64,000 nucleotides of DNA from Chondrosia reniformis (GCA_947172415.1 OX359201.1:2232001-2296000), one strand, 5' to 3'; shown: positions 49,022 to 62,230, counted from the first letter of the stretch. A program made the numbers and translations. Notes: generated by a model not told the origin, from the letters alone.

Positions 49022-52000
49022 TCACGTACACTTTTCATACACAACTTCATTTGCACTGTCAGTTTTATCCTTTGTCATTGTAGAAGCATAAGCTGGGTTA
49101 TGTTGTAGATCTACACCAGCACTGTAGGGGAAACAGAGGAAGTAGATATGACAATTAATAATATTATACATACTTTCATGTATGTATGTATATGTACCTA
49201 TAGTATAGTATTCTCTAAGTAGGGATGGCTTATAAACGTACTACTGTACCTTATTCAATGTATTATTGTTTTGGATGCACATCTTAATAGCGAATAGGCA
49301 GCCTTGGCTTTGAACACACTTGACATGAAGCAAGTTAGCTCTGAGGGGACCAAGTCAGGTGCTATTAGCACACCATTTTTAATTAAGAGTTTTGGTCTCT
49401 TATTATTTTGAGTTATCACTTTTCTATTATCTATTTTCTAAATAAAATTTGACAAGTGTATGAGTCACTTAATTTCCGTATATCCAATTCTGTATGATCA
49501 GTCTTTTTACATGCATCATTGTCTTGTTTCATTATTTTTCCAGATCTGCTAGTCATGGTTGCAGGCATCATCATCATTTATCCTATCTTAATTTTTATAA
49601 TGTTTTTATTTTACTAGTACATATATATACACACCATAATTGAATTCTCACTTCTTAAATTTTTATATCATTTCTGCATGTACATAACTTACTACTTATA
49701 TTCATTCTTATTCTTATTTTCTTTATGATTAAATCTCTTCTTTGTACTTCTCATGATGAGGACAAATATCGCAACAGCAACAATAGAGGTTAGTACTGCA
49801 CCTCCAGAGAAACCTCCAACAACTCCACTAGTACAGTCACCGTTTATTGATGCAGCAGACACTATTTGTTAATGCATTATATATTAAGAATACAAATCAT
49901 TAAAACACATTTTAAACCTTTATATACACAATATATAAACATATAATTTACAGAATTCTAGCAGTAGTAGTGTAACCGATTAACAAAATATAAAATGTAA
50001 ATATAGTCAACTTGCTCACTTTTATTATCATTTAAGACAAGTTCTACAGACTGAGACTTTCCAACAGCATTCACTGCTACAAGTGTGATGTAATATGTAG
50101 CATCTTCCACAAGTTCTGTTAACTTGTAGTGTGTGTTGTTAGTTGTAATTTCAGTCACACTGCAAGTACAAGTCTTGTCCATTGTATAACTCAATTCATA
50201 CCAAGTAACTCCATCACATGTAATTGGAGGTGACTCATCCCATTCAATGTAGACAGAAGTTGTTCTTGCTTGTTCTGTCGTTTCTCTCAATCCTGTTGGC
50301 TCATCTGGTGCTACACAGAATAAAGTGTATGGAATAATACAGTATTATTAAGATAACATATGCAGATCATTGACATTATATAGAGTGGAAGGCGTAAACA
50401 TTCACCTCTCTAGTACAGTCACTGCACTGTATATATGTAAGTGATCATTGACATTACACAATAAATGATAAACATTCATGAATCATTAAGGAGAGTGACT
50501 CTTTACTAGCCAGTATCATAAAACCTTCAATTATATTCATTTGTACCTTCCACAAATAAATGTGAATCTCTGAATTAAGTCGGTTTAAATATATGAAAGT
50601 GGTTACTGATATGATTATATACCTCTCTCTACTCCCAAACACAGTTTTATGACATTTGATGGTTCAGATATTGTACCAGTATCTGTGTTAGCTGAGTTGA
50701 CTGCCCTCACTCTCATGTAGTATGTAGGGAACTCTGGTCCTGTCCAGTTGTAATGTGTTAAGCTATTTTGGGTAAGTACAGTTCCACTGATTGTGGTAAA
50801 GGTACTGTTTGTAGTGTACTCAATCTCATAAGAAGTGATCACTCCATTTGGATTAACAGGAGGTAGCCAGTTCAACTCAACACCATTTTCAATAGGTAAT
50901 TGGTAGGCTCTTGTAATTCTCAGCAGACGTGGAGGACTAGGAACTGAACAGAGAAACAGATATATTTGAATAACATAAACAATAGCTAGAAACTAAATAG
51001 TGCAACATACATATAAAATAAATTCACTTGGTTATGTAGTTATAGTTTTACATTAAACTCACTGTCATCTCCTGTTTTAACTGTCTTCTCTATGGGTTGA
51101 CTGACACCACTACCATCTGTAGCCCACACTCTAATCATGTATCTACTTCCAGCTGTCAGCTTGTTAAGAGTAACACTTGTACTGTCAGATCCACCCAACC
51201 TCATGTAGGTTGGTGTGACTGGTACTGAGAAGTCCAGTCTTTCATAACTGATGTAATATCCAGAGCTTCCACTAACACTAGTCCAGCTGAGTTTAATGGA
51301 ATGTTGAGTGAGCTGTGTCACTGACAGGCCATCAGTGGAAGTAAGAGAGGTAATGTCTACAGCAAAATTATATATATTATATACATATATATCAACATAC
51401 AGTAAGATATATAATACAGTGTAGCTATATATAGCCCATGGCCAGATGCAAGGACTACAGCTGAGCTGAGTATATTTATAATACGTTGGTCCAACTATAA
51501 CTGACTATATCCCATTGTGACAGCATTCGAACAACCCAGGATCAAAATGGACAAAAAATTTAAAGGAATTCCAGAAATTTGCTTCAGAGTCTAAAGAAAT
51601 CACGGCAACTCAGAAAAAGGAATGCAAAAGATTTTCTTTAGCTTGTTAATGCCATATACGTATCCTATATATTAATCAGCAATTTATATTGTAGTAAATG
51701 GTAGTTATTTACCACTGGTTGCTATTTTTATTGAGTGACTATAAAATTGTTATTTGTGACACTTTCCCTTCAGACAGCGGTTATATTGTATTGGAGAGCA
51801 AAATATCTAATAAATAAATGACAAAATAATCAGGTTCAGTGTGATTCAATCAATAACAATAATACCGCACCGTATAACCCCAAGTTTAAACATAACGCTA
51901 GCAAAATCAGTCATCACAACTTTCCCATCCTTTGAACTGCAAATAACTCACTTAAAACACCCTCATGGGAGTGTTATAACTAATACATAATCCATCAATA

Positions 52001-55000
52001 TCATCTCGTTACCCTGGTAATGGATATATACGTAGATGTATAATTAATATTCATATATACATGTGTTTACAAACTGTGTATTGTGTGGTTTTGTAAAAAT
52101 GCACATTCTGCAATATTATATACATACATACAAGTACATGAAAAAACATTCTACATAATGCTAACTTGGATTGACAAACATTCCAAACCATGCTGTCCTC
52201 TGATTTCCTTGACAGTAGAATTCTTCATTTGAAGGATTCAGAGAAATTATTCTTGTTAACTGATTAAACTTATTTTGAGTGAAATAATATGATGTATAAG
52301 AGTAACCTGAGAAGGGTGGTTTAGTTCCATTTCTATAATACCATGACACTTGACCTGCACCACTACTGTAACAGAAGACACGATATCTAGTATTCCCTTC
52401 CACTAATATTGGAGTTCCATCAGTGACAAAACTGTTTCTTGGAAAGTAGGTTTCAGAATTTTGTGAAATTGCTTTAATATATATGGCTACACCAGCTGGA
52501 AATAAACATGGTAATGTGTGTGTTTATTAAAATTACAGTTTATTTACTATAATATGTATATATATATATGCACAGTAACAATACATGTGTATGTAATACT
52601 TAAAATACTTACTTGGTTTAAGCTAGGAATATAGAATATATTACTTATAGGAATACTATACTGGCTTATTATATATGTATACTTCAGACCATGCAACATC
52701 TACATAATTAACCTTCTCCATTAAGCCCACCAAGCATGATTCTAAACAATACCCATACAGCCTTAAGAATTGCTTGAACATTAAAGTCCAACTTGAATAT
52801 TAAACTCAATTAAGCTGACATAATTCTAAACAATATCCATACAGAATGTTTGGAAGTGCTTGAATATTAAAGTCCAACTTGAATTTAATTATTAATTTTA
52901 ATAATATTAAATGGCAATCATACAAAGAAGTAAACAAACCTGTAACACTGATCCTGTGAGTATCACTCCCCAGTATCACTCCATCCCTTCTATTAGATAC
53001 ATTACACTGGTAGTCTCCATTATCCCTCTCATTTACTATATCCACTACTACTGTGTTGTTGTACTGCCTCCTTGAACCAGGCTGTGATTGTTTTGATGGA
53101 TTGTCACAAGTTCTTCCTCTAGCACATGTCCAGTTATAAGCCAGTTCACTTCCATAAGGTACTCCAACCTCTCTACACACCAAAACCACTGTTGTTCCTT
53201 GCTCCACTTCAGAAGTGTTTGGATAGGCATCGATCTTAACTGTAACATTAATTGTGAAACACATATATACCATCAGATATTCTACAACACGTATGCTAAC
53301 TGTAATTTGTGATATCATAATATATAATAATGATTTTTATTAATGTGACATGCTATTCTGAAAAAAATCAGTCAGGAATAGCCCAACCCATGGTGGGTTT
53401 ACAAGTCACTGGCAGGGGGTATACATTTCCAGGGCCATGCAGGGAGTGTGTGTGTAATATATACAAAACCTTTATGGAACAAACATTAATGAGAATGAGT
53501 GAAAGATTTACAATGAATGTACATACTGTAAATATAATTTGAGATCTTTTGATTTGGGTATGTTAGGATGAAGTGTTTTTTTTGGATACTTGGGTAAGAG
53601 TAGAAGTTAGGGGATAAAAGTGAGCACTCAGCAAAAAGATTACATCTTATATGATTGAAAACTGGACAGGTTGTAATGGCTTCCAGTTAAGTTCACCCAT
53701 GAGTCCAACAAGAGGAGCAGTCTTACCAAGGCCTCTAAACGATCTCATGACATTATTTTGTACCAATTCAAGAGCCTGATATTCTTTTGTACCCCAGACA
53801 TGTGAGCTATAACTAATTATACTTAGGACTAGTGTTCGGTATAGATGACTAAAGACATTATAATGGAAGTTACCATACGCTCAAGATTTAGCTGTTAAGA
53901 GGTTGGCAGCTTTGGAAGCTTTCTTGGATATTAATGCAATGGATTTGCTCCGGGTTAAATGTTCATTAATTTTAGTGATAAACCTAAGTAAATATAATCT
54001 TTGGTGTATTCTATGTGAGAGGAGCCTATATGAAATTTGAACTGTGATAGTTTGTGTTGAGTCGGGCGGAAATGAATCACCTTAGTCTTATTGGTGTTAA
54101 TTTGGAGTTGCCATTTAGCACACCAAACAGGGAGTATATCTAGTAGACGTTGTAAATCATTTACTGATTCGGCACAGGTTGCAATATCATCTGCATAGAG
54201 AAGGTAACTTAATTTATCATTATATATATATATTGATGCCAAGATGGCACTTTTTGAGGTCTATGGCTAAGTCATTAATGTAAATATTGAAAAGTGTAGG
54301 GAGAGGGGGCATCCTTGTTTTACATCTTGATCTACCTTAAAGTATTCTGTAACAAGTAAATCATTAATTTCTAGTACGAACTCAGTCTTTTGTTAAGTAT
54401 GTGGCAGAAAACCTTTAGGATGATTGATTGTGTGGCAATATATACCTCTGTAATTTTCAGGGGAGTAGGGGTCATTAGGGATATATAGGACATATTAAGG
54501 TGTTATCCCAAGAGGAAGGAATTAGTCCAGAGGCAAAGCAGTAGTTATGAAGCACAAGTATAGGTATCTCCTGACTATTTCGTTTTTAAGAATTGAGGTA
54601 GTAAGTCCATCTAATCCGGGGGATATGTTTTCTCCTAATAGGCTAATAGCTAAATCAATCTCTTCAGGGGTAATAGTCACATCTAATTCCATTGGGGGCA
54701 TTAGAGGGTTAGGTAACTCATTACTGGGTTCATGATCAGCATTAATGTGGTTTACATCATAGTCAGGTGTTATTTGGGAGACCAAAGGGTTACCTGCTGG
54801 GTTACAGTCAGTTGTTCCTGCATAAATACTTTTGAAGAAGGACAACCAAGAATCTTTGACAACCCTAGGATCATTACTAAGATTACCATTATGCAGTTTA
54901 ACTTGTCTAGGCATGCCTCTTTTTGTGCCCTTTCACTAGCTACTGAGATTCTGTCAAAGGTTTTCCAAAACTTCCTTTGGTTTTTGGACAGCATTCATAA

Positions 55001-55521
55001 TAGATTCTCTCGTTTCTTCCTAATTAGATATCGTTTATATAGAATTTTTGACTTATCAAAATGTCTTTGGGCATCCTTGTAATTTATAAACAGGTTCCGA
55101 CCTGATTTATTCTTAACCATCTCCTCTATGTACTTTTAAGGGTTTTCCTAGCTGCAGTAAGGGAGCTACTCCACCAAGGCTTTTTAGAGGATCTAATGTA
55201 ACTGGAGGAAGATTTATGTAAAACTGAAGTAGTACGGAGGGCGGGGGATAATAGCACTGAGAAATGTACTGTAGTTGGCTTCTAGGGAGGGGTGTGTAAC
55301 TATAGAAGGGTCCTGGAGGTTTTCTATTAGTGTATATATAACGCGTACTCTGCAGCTCTTCTTACCTTGGAGGTTGCCTGGTCGGGAAGAACAAACTTGA
55401 CCAGTTAAAAGACCTGGAGGAAATTGATCAAATTATTTAGTTATAATATTTAGATTTATAACGCCTAAGATTTACCTTCGAAGAAAAGTGTGACAATTAT
55501 TCCTGCGTAGTAAGTTACCAT
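49022..55521 (-). CDS. Receptor H: Ig-Ig-FN3x3 single-pass membrane protein
   Basis: Predicted 632-aa cell-surface receptor with open exons, 5' to 3': 55476-55521, 55366-55413, 52940-53239, 52166-52495, 51063-51356, 50623-50943, 50020-50310, 49693-49861, 49022-49121 (1899 nt). Signal peptide about residues 1-22; Ig1 32-131; Ig2 132-241 (variable patch KPPFSGYSYTSYYFTQ); FN3 domains 242-339, 340-446 and 447-543; TM about 555-578, preceded by a short GVVGGFSGG; tail with NPAYAS and VVYEKCT. FN3-2 has an in-frame 12-nt insertion (RAYQLPIENG where others have RDIENG). NPxY motifs are known to bind PTB domains or endocytic adaptors; its use here is inferred. Intron 2 is about 2.1 kb because of a LINE. 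No lesions seen. Confidence 0.85.
53320..55333 (-). mobile_element. degenerate LINE in intron 2 of receptor H
   Basis: Minus-strand fragments in order: KKPWWSSSLTAARKTLK-type linker (about 55130-55200), KFWKTFDRISVASERA (54770-54994), NISPGLDGLTTSILKN (54522-54914), LSYLLYADDIATCAES (53955-54242), then VWGTKEYQALELVQNNVMRS (about 53720-53830). This is the order of a non-LTR reverse transcriptase. Frameshifts and a stop (TGA near 53881) break it, and the endonuclease is missing, so it is 5'-truncated and dead. Insertion borders are inferred from receptor I, whose intron 2 is short. An AAT-rich tail lies near 53320. The clade is not settled. Confidence 0.85.
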
Positions 55522-56439
55522 TCTTATCTAGTTAACGATCAACAACAAATTGCAATAGGAACTGTAAACTGGTTAAAATGTAGCTGTAGGAACAATAATA
55601 AATCACGTGTGTTTTATATATATAAGTATAATCAAGACCATTCAAAATGCATTAAGTACGGTGTACATATACATACGTATATAGAGTCACATGTTCCCCT
55701 GCAACGTCATGTTTATACAAGAAGCATTACCTGTCCATTTTCTATGATAACATATTAGAGAAATTCTTACAAACAACAATCTCCTCTTGCATACTTCGCA
55801 CTATACAAGATCTAAAACAATTCTGTTATCTACATAATTGTTGTGTAGGCTACCTTTAAATTACCTGTACATAACACCAACAAGGAATTAGAAGGCATGC
55901 AGTTTTTATATTTGACAGGCCAATGCTAAACTGTTTCACTTCACTATCAAAAGTGTTTCAACAGCTATACATATAGTACAAATTTACACACTTGAGAAAG
56001 TAGGAAATTCCACCATGCAACCTACAATTGTGAAAATAGGACAAGGGATTGTATACAATGCAGTATTCTTATAAAGATATATATCTAATGCATGCGTAAG
56101 AAGTCAAGGAAGTCTGTATTCTTATGTTATAATGACATATATGTTGAGTAACTGATTTATGCACATTCTGGTCTCAAACTTATAATATATGACAAGTTTA
56201 AAAAGGCATTTTAATGCATTTCATAAATTCTGTGAATTAAAAATATCAATTAGGAAAGCCAAAATAACATCTATTTTACACATATGAGTTTCAACAACTT
56301 TAAGACAACTTTACACTCAATAAGGAATGTTTCCCAATGACTCTTATATATAAAGTACAACATATCTTAAACATCAGTGTAAGAATAAATTAAACTTTAA
56401 AGCATTTGTTTTTAAATTATCTGGTATACACATGGCATG
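55522..56439 (-). promoter_or_regulatory. short receptor H to receptor I spacer with E-box
   Basis: CACGTG at 55604-55609, 83 bases from the receptor H ATG. Just beyond it the shared flank breaks, and sequence related to 7930 or 48190 onward follows, leading to the receptor I tail. The C-rich and ATCAAAG blocks are absent, so this copy has the shortest 5' flank of the complete genes. Confidence 0.45.
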
Positions 56440-59400
56440 TCACGTACACTTTTCATACACAACTTCATTTGCACTGTCAGTTTTATCCTTTGTCATTGTA
56501 GAAGCATAAGCTGGGTTATGTTGAAGATCTACACCAGCACTGTAGGGAAACAGAGGAAGTATATATGAATAATTAATAAAAGGCATCATCATCATCACTA
56601 ATCCTATCTTCATTTTTTAAAAGTCTTTATTTTACTAGTATGTATATACACACCATAATTGAATTGTCACTTCTTAATTTTATATATCATTTCTGCATGT
56701 ACATAACTTACTACGTATATTCATGTTTATTCTTCATTTCTTTATGATTTAATCTCTTCTTTGTACTTCTCATGATGAGGACAAATATCACAACAGCAAC
56801 AATGGAGGTTAGTACTGCACCTCCAAAGAAACCTCCAACAACTCCACTAGTACAGTCACCGTTGATTGATGACACTATTTGTTAAGGTAATATATATTAT
56901 ACAATTATTAAAAATACATTTTAAACCTTTATTCACAAATCTAGCAGTTATATATAGTGTAACTAATGAACAAAACAAATATCAACTTTCTCACTTCTAT
57001 TATCATTTAAGACAAGTTCTACAGACTGAGACTTTCCAACAGCATTCACTGCTACAAGTGTGATGTAATATGTAGCATCTTCCACAAATACTTTTAAGTT
57101 GTAGTGTGTGTTGTTAGTTGTAATGTTAGTCACATTTACAGTGAAAGTCTTGTCCATGGTATAACTCAGTTCATACCAAGTAACTCCATCACATGTAGTT
57201 GGAGGTGACCTATCCCATTCAATGTAGACAGATGTTGCTGTTGCTTGTTCTGTCATTTCTCTCAATCCTGTTGGCTTATCTGGTGCTACACAGAATAAAG
57301 TATATGGAATAATCAGTATACTATTAAGAAACATTGTAACAAATGCAGATCATTGACATTACATAGAGTGGAAGGTGTAAACATTCACCTCTCTAGTACA
57401 GTCACTGCACTGTATATATGATAGTCAGTATCACAAAACCTAAAATATTCATTTACTGATTCCATAGTTAAAAAATTAAATACACTATCATTTATGCTAT
57501 TAACAAATGGCAATATATTATATACAATGCCCCTTTACATTATTCACTGATTTACTATGAACTACGTACATATATATACGACATTCCACTCCAGATAATG
57601 TCTAAGTAAGATTTACAGTGTATGTACTAAATAATTACTTAAGTACTTAACTTAACTTAAATAAAGTCAGTGAATCAGGCCAGTTAAAATATATGAATGT
57701 GGTTTCTGATATAATTATATACCTCTCTCTGTTCCTAAACAAATTTCTAGCACATTTGATGGCTCAGACATTATACCAGTATCAGTGTTAGCTGAGTTGA
57801 CTGCCCTCACTCTCATGTAGTGTGTAGGGAACTCTGGTCCTGTCCAGTTGTAGTGTGTTGAGCTATTTTGGGTAAGTACAGTTCCACTGATTGTGGTAAA
57901 GGTACTGTTTGTAGTGTACTCAATCTCATAAGAAGTGATCACTCCATTTGGATTAACAGGAGGTAGCCAGTTCAACTCAACTCCATTTTCAATATCTCTT
58001 GTAATCCTCAGCAGACGTGGGGGACTAGGAACTGAATCAAAAACATATATTCACTAGGTTATGTAGTTATAGTTTTACATTAAACTCACTGTCATCTTCT
58101 GTTTTAACTGTCTTCTCTATGGGTTGACTGACTCCACTACCATCTGTAGCCCACACTCTAATCATGTATCTACTTCCAGCTGTCAGCTTGATTAGAGTAA
58201 CACTTGTATTGTCAGATCCACCCAACCTCATGTAGGTTGGTGTGACTGGTACTGAGAAGTCTAGTCTTTCATAACTGATGTAATATCCAAAGCTTCCACT
58301 AACACTAGTCCAGCTGAGTGTAATGGAATGTTGAGTGAGTTGTGTAAGTGATAGGATTTCAGTGGAGGAGAGAGAGGAAGTGTCTACAGCAAAAATATAA
58401 TATTTATAGAGGCGAGTACTACAGCTGAGTATATGTATAATAATTTGGGCAGAAGTCCAACTATACTTAATATTATATCTACATCCCATTGTGACAGCAT
58501 TCGAGCATCCCAGGATCAAAATGGCTAAAAATTTAAAGGAATTCCAGTTTTAACATAAATTTAAAATTTACAATAGATGGATACAATAATATGTGATTGC
58601 TGTTACTGTATTATTATTATTTCTAATGTGCTCTAATAATATAAGTCTTTGCACAAATTGTTTTGAAATTGAAAGGAATTCCAGAAATTTGCTTCTGGGT
58701 CTAAAGAAATTATGGCAACTAAGAAAAGGAATAGATTTTCTTTACTTCCTTGCTAATGCCTATATATTCAGCGATTTATACTGTATATGGCAGATAATCC
58801 CCCTATATCATCTTGTTGTAATTGGGGATATACCTACAATTAATATATGCTAGCTATTTACAAACTGTATTAAATTGTGTGGTTCTGTAAAATGCACATT
58901 CTCCAATAGTACATAATGCTAACTTGGATTGACAAAAATTCCAAACCATACTGTCCTCTGATTTCCTTGACAGTAGAATTCTTTATTTGAGGGTTTCAGA
59001 GAAATTATTCTTGATAACTGATTAGACATACCTTGAGTGTTATAATATGCTGTATAAGGACCTGAGAAGGGCACTTCAGTTCCACTTCTATAATACCATG
59101 ACACTTGACCTGCACCACTACTGTAACAGAAGACACGATATCTAGTATTCCCTTCCACTAATATTGGAGTTCCATCAGTGACGAAACTGTTTCTTGGAAA
59201 GTAGATTCCAGGATACTGTGAACTTGTTTTGTAATATATGGACACACCAGCTGTAAACAAGCATATGTAAGTAATAGTAGAACGCTTTCTTTGGACGATC
59301 AAGCACGCCAATAAATCACGTATAGATCACTTTTAATGCAATGTTTCGCATGGGCTGTGTATATGTTTATTTACAGAGTACACCATTATTATGTATATTA

Positions 59401-60248
59401 ATAAATACATACATATGCACAGTAACAATACATGTGTATGTAATACTTAGAAATTGGTCTAAGGAATATCAAATATACTATTTAAAAGAATACAATACTG
59501 GCTTATTATATATATACGTAGGTACATTTGAGACCGTCCAACATCTATATAATTAACCTTCTCATTAATCCCACTAAGCATTTTTCAAAACAACATCCAT
59601 ACAGCCTTAAGAATTGCATGAACATTAAAGTTCAACTGAGTATTAAACGTTATTATATGGCAATCATACAAAGAAGTAAACAAACCTGTAACACTGATCC
59701 TGTGAGTATCACTCCCCAGTATCACTCCATCCCTTCTATTAGATACATTACACTGGTAGTCTCCACTGTCCCATTCCTTTACTATATCCACTACTACTGT
59801 GTTGTTGTACTGCCTCCTTGAACCATGCTGTGATGGTTCTGATGGATTGTCACAAGTACTTCCACTAGCACATGTCCAGCTGTAAGTCAGTTCACTTCCA
59901 TAAGGTACTCCGACCACTCTACACACCAAAACCACTGTTGTTCCTTGCTCCACTTCAGATATGTTTGGATAGGCATCAATCTTAACTGTAACATTAACTG
60001 TGAAGCACATATATACCATCAGATATTAATTCTACAACACGTACAAAAGTGTAATTTGTGATATACTTTCTAACGCGTATTCTGTAGTAGATCGTCTTAC
60101 CTTGGATGTTGCCTGGTCGGGAAGAGCAAACTTGGCCAGTTAAAAGACCTGAAGGAAATTGATCAAATGATTTAGTTATTCCATAAAACGCCTAAGATTT
60201 ACCTTCGAAAAAGAGTGTGACAATTATTCCAGCGTAGTAAGTTACCAT
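56440..60248 (-). CDS. Receptor I: Ig-Ig-FN3x3 single-pass membrane protein
   Basis: The most compact complete copy, 625 aa. Exons, 5' to 3': 60203-60248, 60101-60148, 59686-59985, 58924-59250, 58090-58383, 57723-58031, 56995-57285, 56712-56874, 56440-56539 (1878 nt, no stop). Signal peptide MVTYYAGIIVTLFFEG plus LLTGQV; Ig1 32-131 with Cys, Trp and the GDYQC Cys; Ig2 132-240 with variable patch EVPFSGPYTAYYNTQG; FN3 domains 241-338, 339-441 and 442-538. The TM segment is about 550-573 after a short GVVGGFFGG. The stop-transfer RSTKKR is basic, and the tail carries NPAYAS and VVYEKCT. Two residues (AA) are missing before INGD in the TM exon. Several N-x-T sequons lie in FN3-3 (NVTNITTNNTHY). 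Function is inferred: surface recognition or adhesion. Confidence 0.88.
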
Positions 60249-61686
60249 TCTTAACTAGTTAACGATCAACAACAATAATAAAATGCAATAGGAACTGTAT
60301 AAACTGATTAAAGTGTAGCTGTATGAACAATAATAAATCACGTGTGTAACTCGACTCAGGACGGTCTAGAATTTGTAAAGAGGAGCGTGACAGAAATGTT
60401 ACATCAAGTCAGTGTATGTACATTGTGTTAAATATATAAAGATATAGCTGTATATGGGAACTATAGTGTAACTCGTTATTATATATTCCTGCGTAGTAAG
60501 TTGCCATTCTTATCAAGTTAACGACCAATAATTATACAACAATAGGAACTGTAAACAGTTTTAAGTATAGCTGTAGGAACAATAATAAATCAAGTGTAAC
60601 TCGTGCTGCATGCATTATATCGCAGACTCAGGGACGGATCATTAGTAAAGAGGATTGTTAACTACAAGAGTAAGAGTGTGACAGAAAGAAGAGGTAGGTT
60701 AGGAAAATAGTATATATCCTCTCAGAGGGAGTACTTCAAGCAAACAGAGACCCAATCCCCTAAATCTACCTCTTGTGCAAGGTCAAGTTTACAAGATGTT
60801 AATGCATTAAGTACAATTTTCTATATTATGTTATAGGTATTCATTCAAATAATCAGCACAATAATGTTATATAGTGATGTTGTGCGTATGTTCACTAACT
60901 AGAGTCAGTGTATATGACAATTACGTATGTCAAATACGTTGGTATATAACTGTTGTGCACATTTTATTATTATATATTACTTATCCGAATCCTATATATA
61001 GTTTTAGAGAAGATTTATAAGTGGGTTGGGATGTAATATAAACTTACTGTGTGGTTTTACAGTGCATGTATCCACTATGTATATGTATGTAGTTGGGAGA
61101 TGTCCTGAGAGATGTGGCCACTCTGATCAAAGTGTACCAGAGTTGTGCTGACTGAATATGTATACATCAAATTAATGTTTACAACACTAGCCAACAATTC
61201 ATTACTTGTAGTAGCTTAATATTATATGTATATATCTATTGCTATCATCAACTATATAATCATGAGTATATACTTGACATATCATTAAAATTTTTAATAG
61301 TTTACATTTTAGCAGATACTCTTACGTATATGTATGTAATATACATAAGAGTACACTGGACTAAACTGATAAACTGCAGCTGGACATTTTTTTCTGATGC
61401 AATACTTCCATTCACATGCACATGGTCAAATGAATTCAATTAATACACTATTTTAGAAATACTTTATATAGCCTTTCATCAATATGTTATGTCAGATAAC
61501 AGATTCTTCACACCAATACGTATGTAGCCAATAAAGATGTCTAAGCAATGTTTTGTCATACTCATAATATATATAAAAGTAAATTAAAGTCAAAACATTT
61601 CAATATAACATGATCTCATATGCATATATGTTATTGAGGATATATATAAAGAAATCATAACAATACCATAAAGGTCCTCACACAGA
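60249..61686 (-). promoter_or_regulatory. receptor I 5' flank with a second, partial flank copy
   Basis: CACGTG at 60339-60344, 91 bases from the ATG. A second copy of the flank begins near 60480, with a broken start exon, the C-rich block near 60750 and the ATCAAAG block at about 61088-61155. From about 60780 it matches 24100-25700 but lacks the 730-bp insertion found there. No complete gene. Confidence 0.45.
60487..60507 (-). pseudogene. orphan start exon fragment
   Basis: ATG with MATYYAG and about the first half of the signal peptide, then divergence with no donor. A remnant of another receptor start that recombined with the flank of receptor I. Confidence 0.65.
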
Positions 61687-62230
61687 TGTATTGCAAAACT
61701 TCTGTGTCTTATGTAGAGGCACGACAATATGGGAATAACAATTGTCACTGCATAACTTAATATGCCATAAAGGAAGATGTACATTATTAGAAAAGGAAGT
61801 CCACCTTCATAGGTGAACAGGTAACATTCTTGGTAATTGCAATAGTAATAACTTGAGGACTCCAAGCTACTGCATTTAATGATATATTAATGACCCATAT
61901 CATGCAAACAGTCAGCACTACATACCTCAGTACTACTCCATTGTGGCCATACCTTACAAACAGGAACACTACCACAGTGAAAACTGCCATAAATGAGAAT
62001 CTGCAAGCTCCTCCACTTACAGTACATCCAAGTAAAGATGCGACAAAGGTGTTCTGAAGGTTTGACATACAGGTTAGTGGCTGATATAACGAGGTCAGTA
62101 GTATTGAATATTAATATAAGGTAAAGATGCAATATACCAGTATATGTATGTAAATGTATATATTGTGAGAAAACCAATAGGAAAATGTACATGTATATGA
62201 AAATTTCATAAAATTTAGTAATTGGCAATC
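61687..62230 (-). pseudogene. GPCR-like receptor, copy 5, truncated at both ends
   Basis: Related to copy 3 (25740), with the same loss of helices 1 and 2 and the same extra base inside helix 3. In addition helices 6 and 7 are deleted (junction near 61697), and about 10 bases are lost near 61808 in the loop before helix 5. It shares its ancestry with copy 3 and is not expected to make a receptor. Confidence 0.8.

Noticed and set aside
53330-53542. Plus-strand frame in the 3' part of the LINE in receptor H
   Set aside because: It lies in the LINE 3' region, has no recognisable domain and is unsupported by any other copy.
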